The position numbers and the translations under genes were made by a program. DNA of 58,853 nucleotides from a virus: positions 1-58,853 of IMG/VR virus record IMGVR_UViG_3300023184_006354; one strand, 5' to 3'. Shown here piece by piece: positions 50,719 through 58,446 of the stretch. A model generated the notes under the pieces. That model saw only the letters and a program-made list of their open reading frames with translations. It did no database searches and was not told the origin of the DNA. Within the stretch, counting starts at the first letter, position 1; the number at the start of each line of letters is the position of its first letter.

Positions 50719-51021
50719 ATGCCAAGACTATATAGATACGATGGATTTGAAAATGTTGCATTAACAGCAAGCTCTTCTATAAATGGATCATTAATTATAG
50801 CTGCACCTGGAGTAGGATTGAGTATATACTTACTTGGAGCTTCTACTTTTGATGATATCAGATTACATGAAACAAATGGCTCTGGAGCAAATATAGTAAA
50901 TATTGGCGGAGGAATGTCCGATTTTCCATCTACAATAAAAGTAAGAGAAAATACAGGAGTTTGGCTTGTGGCAAGTGCAAGCGCTGGAGTAACTCTTTTT
51001 TATTATATAGATGAAGCTTAA
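50719..51021 (+). CDS. Beta-rich paralogue A, probable virion surface or decoration protein (100 aa)
   Basis: Small Gly/Ser/Ala-rich protein: YRYDGFENVALTAS, LSIYLLGASTF, STIKVRENTGVWLVASAS, VTLFYYIDEA. Pairs with the next gene (shared IYLLGA, LFYY..E). The predicted beta-sandwich and neighbouring virion-type gene suggest a structural role. TAATAAT lies just upstream of the ATG with no good -35. Confidence 0.55.
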   Translation: MPRLYRYDGFENVALTASSSINGSLIIAAPGVGLSIYLLGASTFDDIRLHETNGSGANIVNIGGGMSDFPSTIKVRENTGVWLVASASAGVTLFYYIDEA

Positions 51022-51039
51022 AGGTGTAATAATAATATT

Positions 51040-51339
51040 ATGACAGTATTTTTTAGAGATGCAGGTTTTGAAAGCGTAGCTCAAGTGGCTAATACACTTT
51101 TATCTGGAGTAGTATTATCTGGACAAGGAGCAAATACTACAATTTATTTATTAGGAGCAAATGCTCATGCAAATACTACTTTAAAACAAAACGATAATAA
51201 CGGAGCAGTAATAGCTTACGTTCCAGCTGGCAATAATAGTTTTCCTTGTACAATAGCAGTTACTGGAAATAATCATATATTCACTACAACAAATGATGCA
51301 GTTTCTTTATTTTACTACGTTGAATCTGGAATGTTATAA
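51040..51339 (+). CDS. Beta-rich paralogue B (99 aa)
   Basis: Same plan as the previous gene: FFRDAGFESVAQVAN, TTIYLLGANAHANTTL, FPCTIAVTGNNHIFTT, VSLFYYVESGML. Tandem duplicate; divergence is high, so the copies probably differ in role. An AAAGGTG lies about 11 bases before the ATG. Confidence 0.55.
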   Translation: MTVFFRDAGFESVAQVANTLLSGVVLSGQGANTTIYLLGANAHANTTLKQNDNNGAVIAYVPAGNNSFPCTIAVTGNNHIFTTTNDAVSLFYYVESGML

Positions 51340-51342
51340 TAC

Positions 51343-52473
51343 ATGAAAAATTTAGAAATTGATTTCACTTCTATTTTAGCAGAAAAGAAAAAAGGTAAAG
51401 CTCCACTTAATAAACCATTTAGACTTCCAGCTGGAAGCAAAAAGAAATTCGGTGTTTATGTTAAAAACGATAAAGGTAATATTGTAAAAGTTACTTTTGG
51501 TGATCCAAATATGTCTATCAAAAGAGATAATCCAGAAAGACGAAAGTCTTATAGAGCAAGACATGGTTGTGATAATCCTGGACCAAAATATAAAGCTAAT
51601 TATTGGAGTTGCAAAATGTGGAGCGCAAAACCAGTTAGCAAAATTACTGGAAGTGAAGAAGAAGTTACTTTAGAAGCAGACATTCAAGCTAAAAATAAAG
51701 GTCTTTGGTATAACATTCAACAAAAGAAAAAAAGAATGGGTAAAAATTATCGCCCAGCAAAACCAGGATCTCCAGATCGCCCAACTCCAGAAGCACTTAA
51801 AAAAGCTCAAGCAGAAGATTATTTTAATGAAGAATATGAATGGGATGGTGAAACAGAATTTAATCAAGCTGATCTAATTGGTCCAGAATTAAATAATATA
51901 GAAGAAGTTGATTCTCCAGAGGAAGAATTGCAAGATTATAAAGAAGATTTTTATGGTATGATTGTTGGTTCAATTACCTCAATTCAAGTTCACGCACAAA
52001 ATATTTTAAATAAATTAAATGATCCAATGGTACAAGAAAATCTAACAGAACCATTCTTACAACAAATGGCCGCTCTTGCAGAAGATTATATGATCACAAT
52101 TCATAACTATGTAATGTTTAATAAAGAAGAAGCTCAAGCACAAGAAATGATGAATGGTCCAATGGATCATCATTGTATGTTTAATGTTGGAGATAAAGTT
52201 AGAAATATTAATGCTATGTGCAAGCATTATGGCAGCGAAGGCACAGTCAAAGAAATTCGCCAACTTCCAGAAGATATGGGTTATGGAGTTGTATACGAAT
52301 GTTCAAATAATGGATCAACTTGGAAAGCTGGCGATATGCTTGCTAAAACAGAAGTACAACTTCAAAAAATTAGCGAAGCAAAATGGACAAAAGAATACAA
52401 AGACAGCATAGATTGCAATAATCCAAAAGGCTTTTCTCAAAGAGCGCACTGCCAAAGTTTAAAAAAGAAATAA
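51343..52473 (+). CDS. Virion-associated DUF6321/DUF5872-like protein (376 aa)
   Basis: N-terminal basic module KKFGVYVKNDKGNIVKVTFG, DPNMSIKRDNPERRKSYRAR, CDNPGPKYKANYWSCKMW, as in phage proteins of the DUF5872/DUF6321 group. The centre is acidic and helical; residues 275-340 form an SH3-like strand set (VGDKVRNINAMCKHYGSEGT). The C-terminus has DCNNPKGFSQRAHCQSLKKK, a Cys motif common to marine-type phage capsid-region proteins. A capsid or assembly role is likely, but the exact step is unknown. Confidence 0.65.
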   Translation: MKNLEIDFTSILAEKKKGKAPLNKPFRLPAGSKKKFGVYVKNDKGNIVKVTFGDPNMSIKRDNPERRKSYRARHGCDNPGPKYKANYWSCKMWSAKPVSKITGSEEEVTLEADIQAKNKGLWYNIQQKKKRMGKNYRPAKPGSPDRPTPEALKKAQAEDYFNEEYEWDGETEFNQADLIGPELNNIEEVDSPEEELQDYKEDFYGMIVGSITSIQVHAQNILNKLNDPMVQENLTEPFLQQMAALAEDYMITIHNYVMFNKEEAQAQEMMNGPMDHHCMFNVGDKVRNINAMCKHYGSEGTVKEIRQLPEDMGYGVVYECSNNGSTWKAGDMLAKTEVQLQKISEAKWTKEYKDSIDCNNPKGFSQRAHCQSLKKK

Positions 52474-52509
52474 TATAGAATATACTATAATAACTATATA
52501 TCATATATA

Positions 52510-53247
52510 GTGATAATATATCAAGCCACGCAAGGAAGATTATATCCTAAAGTAGTAGATGCAATTTTAAACAATATTCCTTTAGACATAAAATTCACTG
52601 AATTTCATTATCATTTATTAATTGAAGATAATCAATACGAAAATTCAAATAACGTATTGAAAATGATACCTAAAGATGTAAAACATAGTAGATATGATGG
52701 ATTTTTATATGGCGTTTTTCCTTCAACACAATTAAATAGACGACAAAATGATTTTGTATTTACAATAATTGGACATCCAGTTAAGAAAATATATGATCTT
52801 TATGCGTATTGGATTTTTACAAGAAAACAATTTGGACCAAGAGAGGTTAATTATGTAACAGAAGCTGAAAGAAAAAATCCAGCTAAATTATGGTCGGCAG
52901 AAGCAGAAGTTTTTAAATATGGAGAAGATTATTCTTTAGAAAAATACATAGATGAGGTTTTAGAAGGAAAGCAATTCAATATTCAATACAAAGATGTTAA
53001 ATATCAATTTATTTCAGAATTATTTTATGGACATACAAGTTATAAGGATTTTGATTATGTTGGATCATTTGATAATTTAAAATTGACTTTTGAAAAATTA
53101 AGCAAAGTTTTTAAAAAAGATATGCCACATCCAACAGATAATAGAGCATATTCATATAGTGGAGAACTTTACAGACTAAAAGATTTAGAAAATATGTTTA
53201 AAGAAGAAATTAAATTTTATGATCATATATCAAGCAATGGCTGGTAG
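52510..53247 (+). CDS. Sulfotransferase-like paralogue A (245 aa)
   Basis: GTG start, IIYQATQGRLYPKV at the N-terminus, RYDGFLYGVFPSTQLN, and FVFTIIGHPVKKIYDLYAYW, which resembles the PAPS-binding R-x-P-x-x-R-x-x-S-x-Y segment of Sulfotransfer_2 proteins. The usual N-terminal PKTGGT-like loop is not obvious. Likely a group-transfer enzyme of the sugar or virion surface; low certainty. Tandem duplicate follows. Confidence 0.5.
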   Translation: MIIYQATQGRLYPKVVDAILNNIPLDIKFTEFHYHLLIEDNQYENSNNVLKMIPKDVKHSRYDGFLYGVFPSTQLNRRQNDFVFTIIGHPVKKIYDLYAYWIFTRKQFGPREVNYVTEAERKNPAKLWSAEAEVFKYGEDYSLEKYIDEVLEGKQFNIQYKDVKYQFISELFYGHTSYKDFDYVGSFDNLKLTFEKLSKVFKKDMPHPTDNRAYSYSGELYRLKDLENMFKEEIKFYDHISSNGW

Positions 53248-54001
53248 ACTATATCCAAAAGTTACTTACAGCATTTTAAATAGTATACCTAGCATTATGC
53301 AAGTAACTGAATTTCACTATCCATATCAATTAATAGACTCAAAATTCTATACAGATGCAGATAATATTATGGAAATGATACCGAGAGATCTTAAACATTT
53401 AAGGCATGATGGATTTTTATATGGAGTTTTTCCAACTTGTAATTTAAATAAAAAAAATGAAGATTTTCTATTTACTATTTTAAATCATCCAGTAGATAAT
53501 ATATATGAACTTTACACTTATTGGAAATTTACAAGGAAAGGCGAAGGACCAAGAGTTACAGAAAAAGTTATATGGGATTCACAATCAAAAGAAACTACAA
53601 TAGAAAAAGGATGGAGGCCATTATATACGCCAGAAAGAAAAGTTTACAGAAGTAGCCAAGATTATTCCTTAGAAGAATATATTGAAAAAATTTTAAATCA
53701 TGAAATTATTATTTTACAGTATGGTAATGTACAATATGAATTCATGAAAGAAATGTTTTACGGATTTGAAAATATAAAAAATTTTAATTTTATTGGAAAA
53801 TATAGCGATTTAAATCATTCGTTTAAAAAACTTTCAAAGATTTTTAATTGTGAAATAAAAAATTTACCACATCCATTTTCTAAAAACGATTCAAAAACTA
53901 ACGCTTATATTGGAGATCAATATAAAAGAAATGAATTAGAAGAATTGTTTAAAAAAGAAATAGAATTCTATAACAACTTAAATGAAATTTTCCCTGAATA
54001 A
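53219..54001 (+). CDS. Sulfotransferase-like paralogue B (260 aa)
   Basis: Close to the previous protein throughout: IIYQAMAGRLYPKVTYSILN, RHDGFLYGVFPTCNLN, FLFTILNHPVDNIYELYTYW, FTRKGEGPR, and a similar C-terminal helix. It carries a short insert (KETTIEKGWRP) missing from paralogue A. Overlaps that gene by 29 bases and the next by 20. Confidence 0.5.
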   Translation: MIIYQAMAGRLYPKVTYSILNSIPSIMQVTEFHYPYQLIDSKFYTDADNIMEMIPRDLKHLRHDGFLYGVFPTCNLNKKNEDFLFTILNHPVDNIYELYTYWKFTRKGEGPRVTEKVIWDSQSKETTIEKGWRPLYTPERKVYRSSQDYSLEEYIEKILNHEIIILQYGNVQYEFMKEMFYGFENIKNFNFIGKYSDLNHSFKKLSKIFNCEIKNLPHPFSKNDSKTNAYIGDQYKRNELEELFKKEIEFYNNLNEIFPE

Positions 54002-54776
54002 AGAAAACTCTTTAATAAAAGAAGATATAAAAATTGAAGCTTTTTTTGTTTATAAAAACGAAGAAGAAATGAATTATTATAAAAAATTTATAGTGCCAGC
54101 AGACTCAAAAAGAGAATGGATGAATGAAGATTCTATTAAGTTTATTTATAATTGTATTCCAGTAGTATCTGCAAATAGTATGGGTTGGTGGATTTTAAAT
54201 AATCAAGATATAGAAGTCAGATGGAACGGAGGAGCATCAGCATCTGATATAGAGATAAAAAATTTAACAGAAGAAAAACATTACCAATTATGTTCAAGTC
54301 ATTTTGGTTCTGGAATATTAACTTTTAATATGGCAATTCTTTTTAAAACTCCTCCAGCTTGGGGCTTATGGGTAGGAGGCCCATCTAATATATTTATAGA
54401 TGGATTATTTGCGTTAGAAGGTATAGTAGAAACAAATTGGTCGCCTTTCACTTTTACAATGAATTATAAAATAACTAGAGCTAATCATTGGATTAAAATA
54501 CCTAAACTTCATCCAATTTGTAGAATTATGCCAATCCCACTTAATTTAAACGATAAGTCAAAATTAGATTTAAAACATTTAAAAGAAAATTCAAATTTAG
54601 AACAAAAACATTTTGAATGGCTTCATGCCAGAAAAAAACATATTAAAGATATGGATGAAGGAAACACTAACGAAAGAATGAATCATTATAAAAATGGAAC
54701 AGATGTAAAAGGGTGTCCATTTCTTGGAATGCATAAACTTTTATATAAGTACTCTAAACCAAATGATAATATCTAA
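53982..54776 (+). CDS. DUF6065-like protein (264 aa)
   Basis: Follows the DUF6065 pattern: VPADSKREWMNEDSIKFIYN, PVVSANSMGWWILNNQDIEV, RWNGGASASDIEI, then SHFGSGILTFNM, PPAWGLWVGGPSNIF and LEGIVETNWSPFTFTMNYKI. Function of the family is not known; its place beside two transferase-like genes hints at a shared surface-modification pathway. Confidence 0.72.
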   Translation: MKFSLNKENSLIKEDIKIEAFFVYKNEEEMNYYKKFIVPADSKREWMNEDSIKFIYNCIPVVSANSMGWWILNNQDIEVRWNGGASASDIEIKNLTEEKHYQLCSSHFGSGILTFNMAILFKTPPAWGLWVGGPSNIFIDGLFALEGIVETNWSPFTFTMNYKITRANHWIKIPKLHPICRIMPIPLNLNDKSKLDLKHLKENSNLEQKHFEWLHARKKHIKDMDEGNTNERMNHYKNGTDVKGCPFLGMHKLLYKYSKPNDNI

Positions 54777-55116
54777 TAAAATTAAATTTTTTGGCTTTTA
54801 TTTTTATGATTGTGATTATGATAAAAAAAATCATAAATTTAATATACTTTTAGCAGGAAGCAAAAGTGCAGATGAAGGCTTTATATTAAGTCAATTCACA
54901 TCACGAGCAGATATAGAAGAAAATACAAATTATGCTTATCATGCAATAAATCTAAAAATGCTTCATGAAATATTAGATGAAATTTTTAATAAAATAAAAA
55001 ATCCTAAAAATAAATTCATTTTAATGTGTGAAGATGATATAGATATGGATAAAATGACCAATATACTTGACAAATGGAGAAATGATATTATAATGTTAAA
55101 TAGGGAAAATGTTTAA
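54763..55116 (+). CDS. Hypothetical protein (117 aa)
   Basis: Starts at the ATG at 54763 (IISNKIKFFGFYFYDCDY), overlapping the DUF6065 stop; an earlier ATG at 54724 is inside that gene. Compact alpha/beta with IFNKIKNPKNKFILMCEDD. The tRNA promoter is embedded in its last 50 bases. Confidence 0.55.
   Translation: MIISNKIKFFGFYFYDCDYDKKNHKFNILLAGSKSADEGFILSQFTSRADIEENTNYAYHAINLKMLHEILDEIFNKIKNPKNKFILMCEDDIDMDKMTNILDKWRNDIIMLNRENV
55067..55094 (+). promoter_or_regulatory. Promoter of the tRNA pair
   Basis: TTGACA (55067-55072), 16 bp, TATAAT (55089-55094). Inside the end of the 117-aa gene; start expected about 20 nt before tRNA-Asn. Confidence 0.8.
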
Positions 55117-55119
55117 TTT

Positions 55120-55191
55120 TCCCAAATAGCTCAATGGTAGAGCACTTCGCTGTTAACGAGGCTGTTCTAGGTTCAAATCCTAGTTTGGGAG
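55120..55191 (+). tRNA. tRNA-Asn (GTT)
   Basis: Acceptor TCCCAAA/TTTGGGA, D arm GCTC...GAGC, anticodon stem CTTCG/CGAGG with loop CTGTTAA (anticodon GTT), T arm CTAGG-TTCAAAT-CCTAG, discriminator G. No encoded CCA. Confidence 0.96.
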
Positions 55192-55193
55192 CT

Positions 55194-55280
55194 GGGGCGA
55201 TGGTTGAGCGGTTTAAAACAGCAGTTTACTAAACTGCCGATGGAGAAATCCATTCGTAGGTTCGAATCCTACTCGCCCCG
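55194..55280 (+). tRNA. tRNA-Ser with anticodon ACT
   Basis: Acceptor GGGGCGA/TCGCCCC, D arm with GTT/AAC, anticodon stem GCAGT/ACTGC with loop TTACTAA, so the anticodon is ACT (reads AGU). A long variable arm (GATGG/CCATT stem) marks a type II tRNA, and T arm GTAGG/CCTAC. The usual bacterial form is GCT; position 34 is A here. No encoded CCA. Two bases separate it from tRNA-Asn. Confidence 0.9.
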
Positions 55281-55324
55281 AAATTTATTAGAGATTTTTT
55301 ATTGTTTCTTATATAATAATTAAT

Positions 55325-55618
55325 ATGAATAAAATTAAAACATTAGCATTAATTGCATTACTCTCAGTCTCTTTAGGGCTAGCTGATACAGGTACTCAAG
55401 ACGAATCTACTCCAGTAGCAGATGGTTTTTTATGTGCTGGCGATCTAGTATTTGTTCGTCCAATTTCAACCGCAGCAACTATTGGTGCATTTGGAATCTT
55501 TGCGGTAGTAGCACCATTTACTGAAATGGCTGGATGCACAGAAGAAACTTACGAAGGTCTTGTAGAAAAGACTGGAAAGTTTTCTTTTGATCGTGATCTT
55601 GGCGATTTCAACAAGTAA
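55325..55618 (+). CDS. Secreted protein with signal peptide (97 aa)
   Basis: MNKIKTLALIALLSVSLGLA is a typical Sec signal. The mature part has a hydrophobic stretch (ATIGAFGIFAVVAPFTEMA) and two Cys, so it may be membrane-associated. Function unknown. TATAAT stands seven bases before the ATG (leaderless); the -35 is poor. Confidence 0.65.
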   Translation: MNKIKTLALIALLSVSLGLADTGTQDESTPVADGFLCAGDLVFVRPISTAATIGAFGIFAVVAPFTEMAGCTEETYEGLVEKTGKFSFDRDLGDFNK

Positions 55619-55645
55619 TATTTACTAACAAAAAAATCCCAAATA
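55619..55645 (+). repeat. 27-bp inverted-end element, copy 0
   Basis: Begins TATTTACTAAC and ends ATCCCAAATA, starting on the base after the 97-aa stop and lying 8 bases upstream of a -35 box. Differs at two of 27 positions from the copy at 56231-56257. Confidence 0.7.
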
Positions 55646-55653
55646 TATAAAAC

Positions 55654-55681
55654 TTGACAAAGTTTATATATTCTATATAAT
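55654..55681 (+). promoter_or_regulatory. Leaderless promoter for the 59-aa gene
   Basis: TTGACA (55654-55659), 16 bp, TATAAT (55676-55681), 6 nt, ATG at 55688. Confidence 0.83.
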
Positions 55682-55687
55682 ACTTTT

Positions 55688-55867
55688 ATGAGATATATTT
55701 TGTCTTATGGATTGTACATTATAGGAGATATAATAAGCATGACAATTATGAATTGGGGTGATGGATATGGGTATAAAATTTATAATAAAGTTATGCTTTG
55801 GAGCGTTAATCTAGATGAAGAAGGCAGAATTTGGAAACGAGTTAAAAGTAAAAAGAAAAAACTATAA
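55688..55867 (+). CDS. Small hypothetical protein (59 aa)
   Basis: Six bases after a -10 box; reads MRYILSYGLYIIGDIISMTI, MNWGDGYGYKIYNKVMLWSV, NLDEEGRIWK, then a Lys-rich end. Hydrophobic start, possibly a membrane or signal-like segment. Its stop lies one base before the next ATG. Confidence 0.62.
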   Translation: MRYILSYGLYIIGDIISMTIMNWGDGYGYKIYNKVMLWSVNLDEEGRIWKRVKSKKKKL

Positions 55868-55868
55868 A

Positions 55869-56165
55869 ATGAACTGGATTAAGATATTAAATTTTATTGA
55901 TGGAGTTTTTGAAGAAGAAAAAGAACAACCAATCTTAGGAACTCTTTATAAGATTAAAGGGGAAGATCTTCCATTTAGATATATTAGATTTATGAATGTT
56001 AATTACTCAAATAAGCCAGTATATCATTTCAAACATCACCAATTGAAAGAATATAAGTTTAATGATTTATCTAAAGTAGAAAGAAAAGCTAATCAAAAAG
56101 AAATAAATATTTATAATGATATCAAAGATCATGTAAATGAAATTGCAAAAAATTTTAAAAGTTAA
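55869..56165 (+). CDS. Hypothetical protein (98 aa)
   Basis: ATG at 55869 directly after the 59-aa stop; the upstream ATG in the same frame (55815) would overlap that gene. MNWIKILNFIDGVFEEEKEQ ... GTLYKIKGEDLPFRYIRFMN, beta-rich centre and a helical tail. No family recognised. Confidence 0.55.
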   Translation: MNWIKILNFIDGVFEEEKEQPILGTLYKIKGEDLPFRYIRFMNVNYSNKPVYHFKHHQLKEYKFNDLSKVERKANQKEINIYNDIKDHVNEIAKNFKS

Positions 56166-56196
56166 TTTGTGAACCTGATTTTTGCAAATAAAGAGC

Positions 56197-56257
56197 TATT
56201 TACGAACACGAAAACGCCAAATAAATAGTCTATTTGCTAACGAAAAAATCCCAAATA
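56197..56257 (+). repeat. Two further 27-bp inverted-end elements, copies 1 and 2
   Basis: Copy 1 (56197-56223, TATTTACGAAC...) and copy 2 (56231-56257, TATTTGCTAAC...ATCCCAAATA), 34 bp apart start to start, 20 of 27 positions shared. In copy 2 the ends TATTTG/CAAATA form a perfect inverted repeat. Diverged fragments flank them (CAAATA at 56185-56190 and again near 56280). They fill the gap before the 58-aa gene. Confidence 0.65.
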
Positions 56258-56433
56258 TGAACACAAATGAGCCAAATAAAGGAGCTGGAAAAGGTGATAA
56301 ACCTCGAAATTGTTTCTCTGATAGGTTTAAGAAAAACTATGACAGCATAGAATGGAAAAATGAAAATCATAAGTCATTGATTAAAAAAGAATTAAAAAAC
56401 CATAATGGTTCAGCTACATACATTTACAAATAA
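56257..56433 (+). CDS. Small hypothetical protein (58 aa)
   Basis: Starts at the ATG at 56257, at the last base of repeat copy 2; the frame is open further upstream only through the repeats. NEPNKGAGKGDKPRNCFSDR then FKKNYDSIEWKNENHKSLIK. The N-terminus is a Gly/Lys-rich patch seen in many small phage proteins of unknown role. Confidence 0.55.
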   Translation: MNTNEPNKGAGKGDKPRNCFSDRFKKNYDSIEWKNENHKSLIKKELKNHNGSATYIYK

Positions 56434-56444
56434 TATATAGAGTA

Positions 56445-56473
56445 TTGACAGATTTGACAAAAAGTAATATACT
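56445..56473 (+). promoter_or_regulatory. Leaderless promoter for the UV endonuclease
   Basis: TTGACA (56445-56450), 17 bp, TATACT (56468-56473), 6 nt, ATG at 56480. Confidence 0.83.
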
Positions 56474-56479
56474 CTTACT

Positions 56480-57379
56480 ATGAGAAAAGGAGTTTGTTGT
56501 ATTGTATTAAGTCTAACTGAACAAGATAATCCTATCAAGTTCAATACTATGACTTATGCTCGTTTTTCTGCTATGTCTAGATCAGAAGCGTTATCTACTC
56601 TTTCTTCTAGAATATTAAACAATATGCTTACTACATATCACTATATCAAATATTGTGCTGACCATAATCATACTTATAGAATTTCTTCTGATCTATTTCC
56701 TCTTATTACTTATGACAAAGCAAATGTAAAGCTAGAAGATTTACCAGACTATCATAAAATATTAGTATCATTTGATAGTATCAAACATCTTATTCAATCT
56801 AGGAATGTAAGAGTATCTTGCCATCCTAGTGAATTTAATGTTCTTGCAAGTGACAACGAAAATGCAATCACTAAAACAATCAAAGAATTAAATCACTATG
56901 GTTGGTTTATGACTCAAATTGGTTGTCCACTAAACTATGATGCACCTATGAATATGCACATACATAATTCCAAGGGCAATCTAAATGATATAGTAAAGAA
57001 GTTTATGAGCAACTTTCAAAGACTATCAGATGATGTTAAGTCTAGATTAGTAATTGAGAATGATGATAAAGATACTTGCTGGTCAGTTAAGAAACTTATG
57101 AAGTATTTTCATTCTGTATCTAATATTCCTATTACCTTTGATTATCTTCACCACAAATGCCATCCAGATAATCTATCAGAGGAACAAGCATTTCATCTTG
57201 CACGAATTACTTGGGGCAATCATACTCCACTATTTCATTATTCAGAAAGCATTGATGGTCATAAGAATCCACGCAAACACGCAGACTACGCAAAGTCCTT
57301 GCCAAATACTTATGGTTATGATAATATAGATGTCGATTTTGAATTAAAGATGAAAGAACAATCTTTTGCTAAATTATGA
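56480..57379 (+). CDS. uvsE: UV-damage endonuclease, UvdE/UvsE family (299 aa)
   Basis: TIM-barrel UVDE: YRISSDLFPL (N-terminal strand), RVSCHPSEFNVL, MNMHIHNSKG, RLVIENDDKDTCWS and ITFDYLHHKCHP, carrying the conserved His/Glu/Asp metal ligands. Nicks next to UV photoproducts for alternative excision repair. Leaderless start, first of a short run with the next three genes. Confidence 0.93.
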   Translation: MRKGVCCIVLSLTEQDNPIKFNTMTYARFSAMSRSEALSTLSSRILNNMLTTYHYIKYCADHNHTYRISSDLFPLITYDKANVKLEDLPDYHKILVSFDSIKHLIQSRNVRVSCHPSEFNVLASDNENAITKTIKELNHYGWFMTQIGCPLNYDAPMNMHIHNSKGNLNDIVKKFMSNFQRLSDDVKSRLVIENDDKDTCWSVKKLMKYFHSVSNIPITFDYLHHKCHPDNLSEEQAFHLARITWGNHTPLFHYSESIDGHKNPRKHADYAKSLPNTYGYDNIDVDFELKMKEQSFAKL

Positions 57380-57681
57380 AAAATAAAAATATGCTTAAAA
57401 AGCTACAAAAAGAATTAGAACGAGATCCTTTTATGAGATTCGCTAAACAAAAAAATCCAACAATGTATAAATCAGAACTTGATAAACTTTTTAATCGTGA
57501 AAAAAAGCATTTGAGGCAAAAAAGAATAGGACAAAAAGAAGCCGAAAAACAAATGGATTTTATGGAAGCAGAATCAAGATTCAAACATATTAATGACCCT
57601 TGGTTAAGAAAGCATTTGGCCTATAAATCGTTGCAAAAAAATAAAAAACAATCACCAAAAAATAAAAATTTTTACCTATGA
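57376..57681 (+). CDS. Basic helical protein (101 aa)
   Basis: Lys-rich throughout (MLKKLQKELERDPFMRFAKQ, LFNREKKHLRQKRIGQKEAE). No family recognised; DNA or RNA binding is possible on charge alone. ATGA overlaps with both neighbours. Confidence 0.58.
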   Translation: MKNKNMLKKLQKELERDPFMRFAKQKNPTMYKSELDKLFNREKKHLRQKRIGQKEAEKQMDFMEAESRFKHINDPWLRKHLAYKSLQKNKKQSPKNKNFYL

Positions 57682-57767
57682 CACATAAACTATACGAAAT
57701 GTTCATAGTTATCCTTGGTGTAATTGCTAATATAGTGCTTATAATTAATGCAATACATCATTGGTAA
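57678..57767 (+). CDS. 29-residue membrane micropeptide
   Basis: ATG overlaps the previous stop; reads MTHKLYEMFIVILGVIANIV then LIINAIHHW and TAA overlapping the next ATG. A single transmembrane segment. Position in a tightly overlapping gene chain argues it is translated. Confidence 0.55.
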   Translation: MTHKLYEMFIVILGVIANIVLIINAIHHW

Positions 57768-58429
57768 TGAATAAATATTTAATAGTATCAGACATTCATC
57801 TTGGAGATAAACATTCCAGAGCAGATTTAGTTTTAAAAGTATTAAAAGAAAACAAAGCAAAAACAATTATAATTGCTGGCGATCTTTTTGACCACCATAA
57901 TCTTCATAGACTAAACAAAACCCATTGGAAGGTATTATCTAAATTACGCAAACTTTCTAAAAAATGCAAGATAATTTATTTGATTGGTAATCATTGTTTT
58001 CTTAAAGCAGAGTTTATGAGTATTCTTCTTGGTTTTAATTGCAAAGACGAACATATCATAGATTTAAAAGATGAAAAGGTATTAGTAGTTCACGGAGATA
58101 TATTTGATATTTACTTTACAAAATATAAATGGATTACTAATTTTATTATTAAAATATATTACCTCATTAGACATTATACTCCATTTGCAGATGATTTCTT
58201 TAAATTATTTAAACACCATACAAATGATTTTGTAGAGAAAAGTTCGGATATTAAACAAAATGCTTTGAATTATATTAATATGAATGGATACGATAAGATA
58301 ATCTGTGGTCACACTCATCTTCCAGAAGATGATGGTAAATATATAAATACTGGAAGTTTTTGCGAAAAAGAATGTGGATATGTTGTTATAGATAAAAAAA
58401 ACAAAATAAGATTGACAAAAATTAAATAA
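57767..58429 (+). CDS. Calcineurin-like metallophosphoesterase, LpxH-like (220 aa)
   Basis: Metal motifs in order: SDIHLGD (about residue 8), AGDLFDHHNL, IGNHCFL, VVHGDIFDI and CGHTHLP. The layout is that of UDP-2,3-diacylglucosamine pyrophosphatase-type enzymes, though phage versions may act on nucleotides or sugars. Start at the TAATG junction; a TTG two codons earlier is less likely. Confidence 0.85.
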   Translation: MNKYLIVSDIHLGDKHSRADLVLKVLKENKAKTIIIAGDLFDHHNLHRLNKTHWKVLSKLRKLSKKCKIIYLIGNHCFLKAEFMSILLGFNCKDEHIIDLKDEKVLVVHGDIFDIYFTKYKWITNFIIKIYYLIRHYTPFADDFFKLFKHHTNDFVEKSSDIKQNALNYINMNGYDKIICGHTHLPEDDGKYINTGSFCEKECGYVVIDKKNKIRLTKIK

Positions 58430-58439
58430 AAGATAATAT
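58412..58439 (+). promoter_or_regulatory. Leaderless promoter for the final gene
   Basis: TTGACA (58412-58417), 16 bp, TAATAT (58434-58439), 7 nt, ATG at 58447. The -35 lies inside the end of the phosphoesterase gene. Confidence 0.72.
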
Positions 58440-58446
58440 ATAGTAT

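Noticed and set aside
56182-56256. Upstream extension of the 58-aa gene
   Set aside because: The added residues would be encoded by the 27-bp repeats and lack any start context; the repeats look non-coding.
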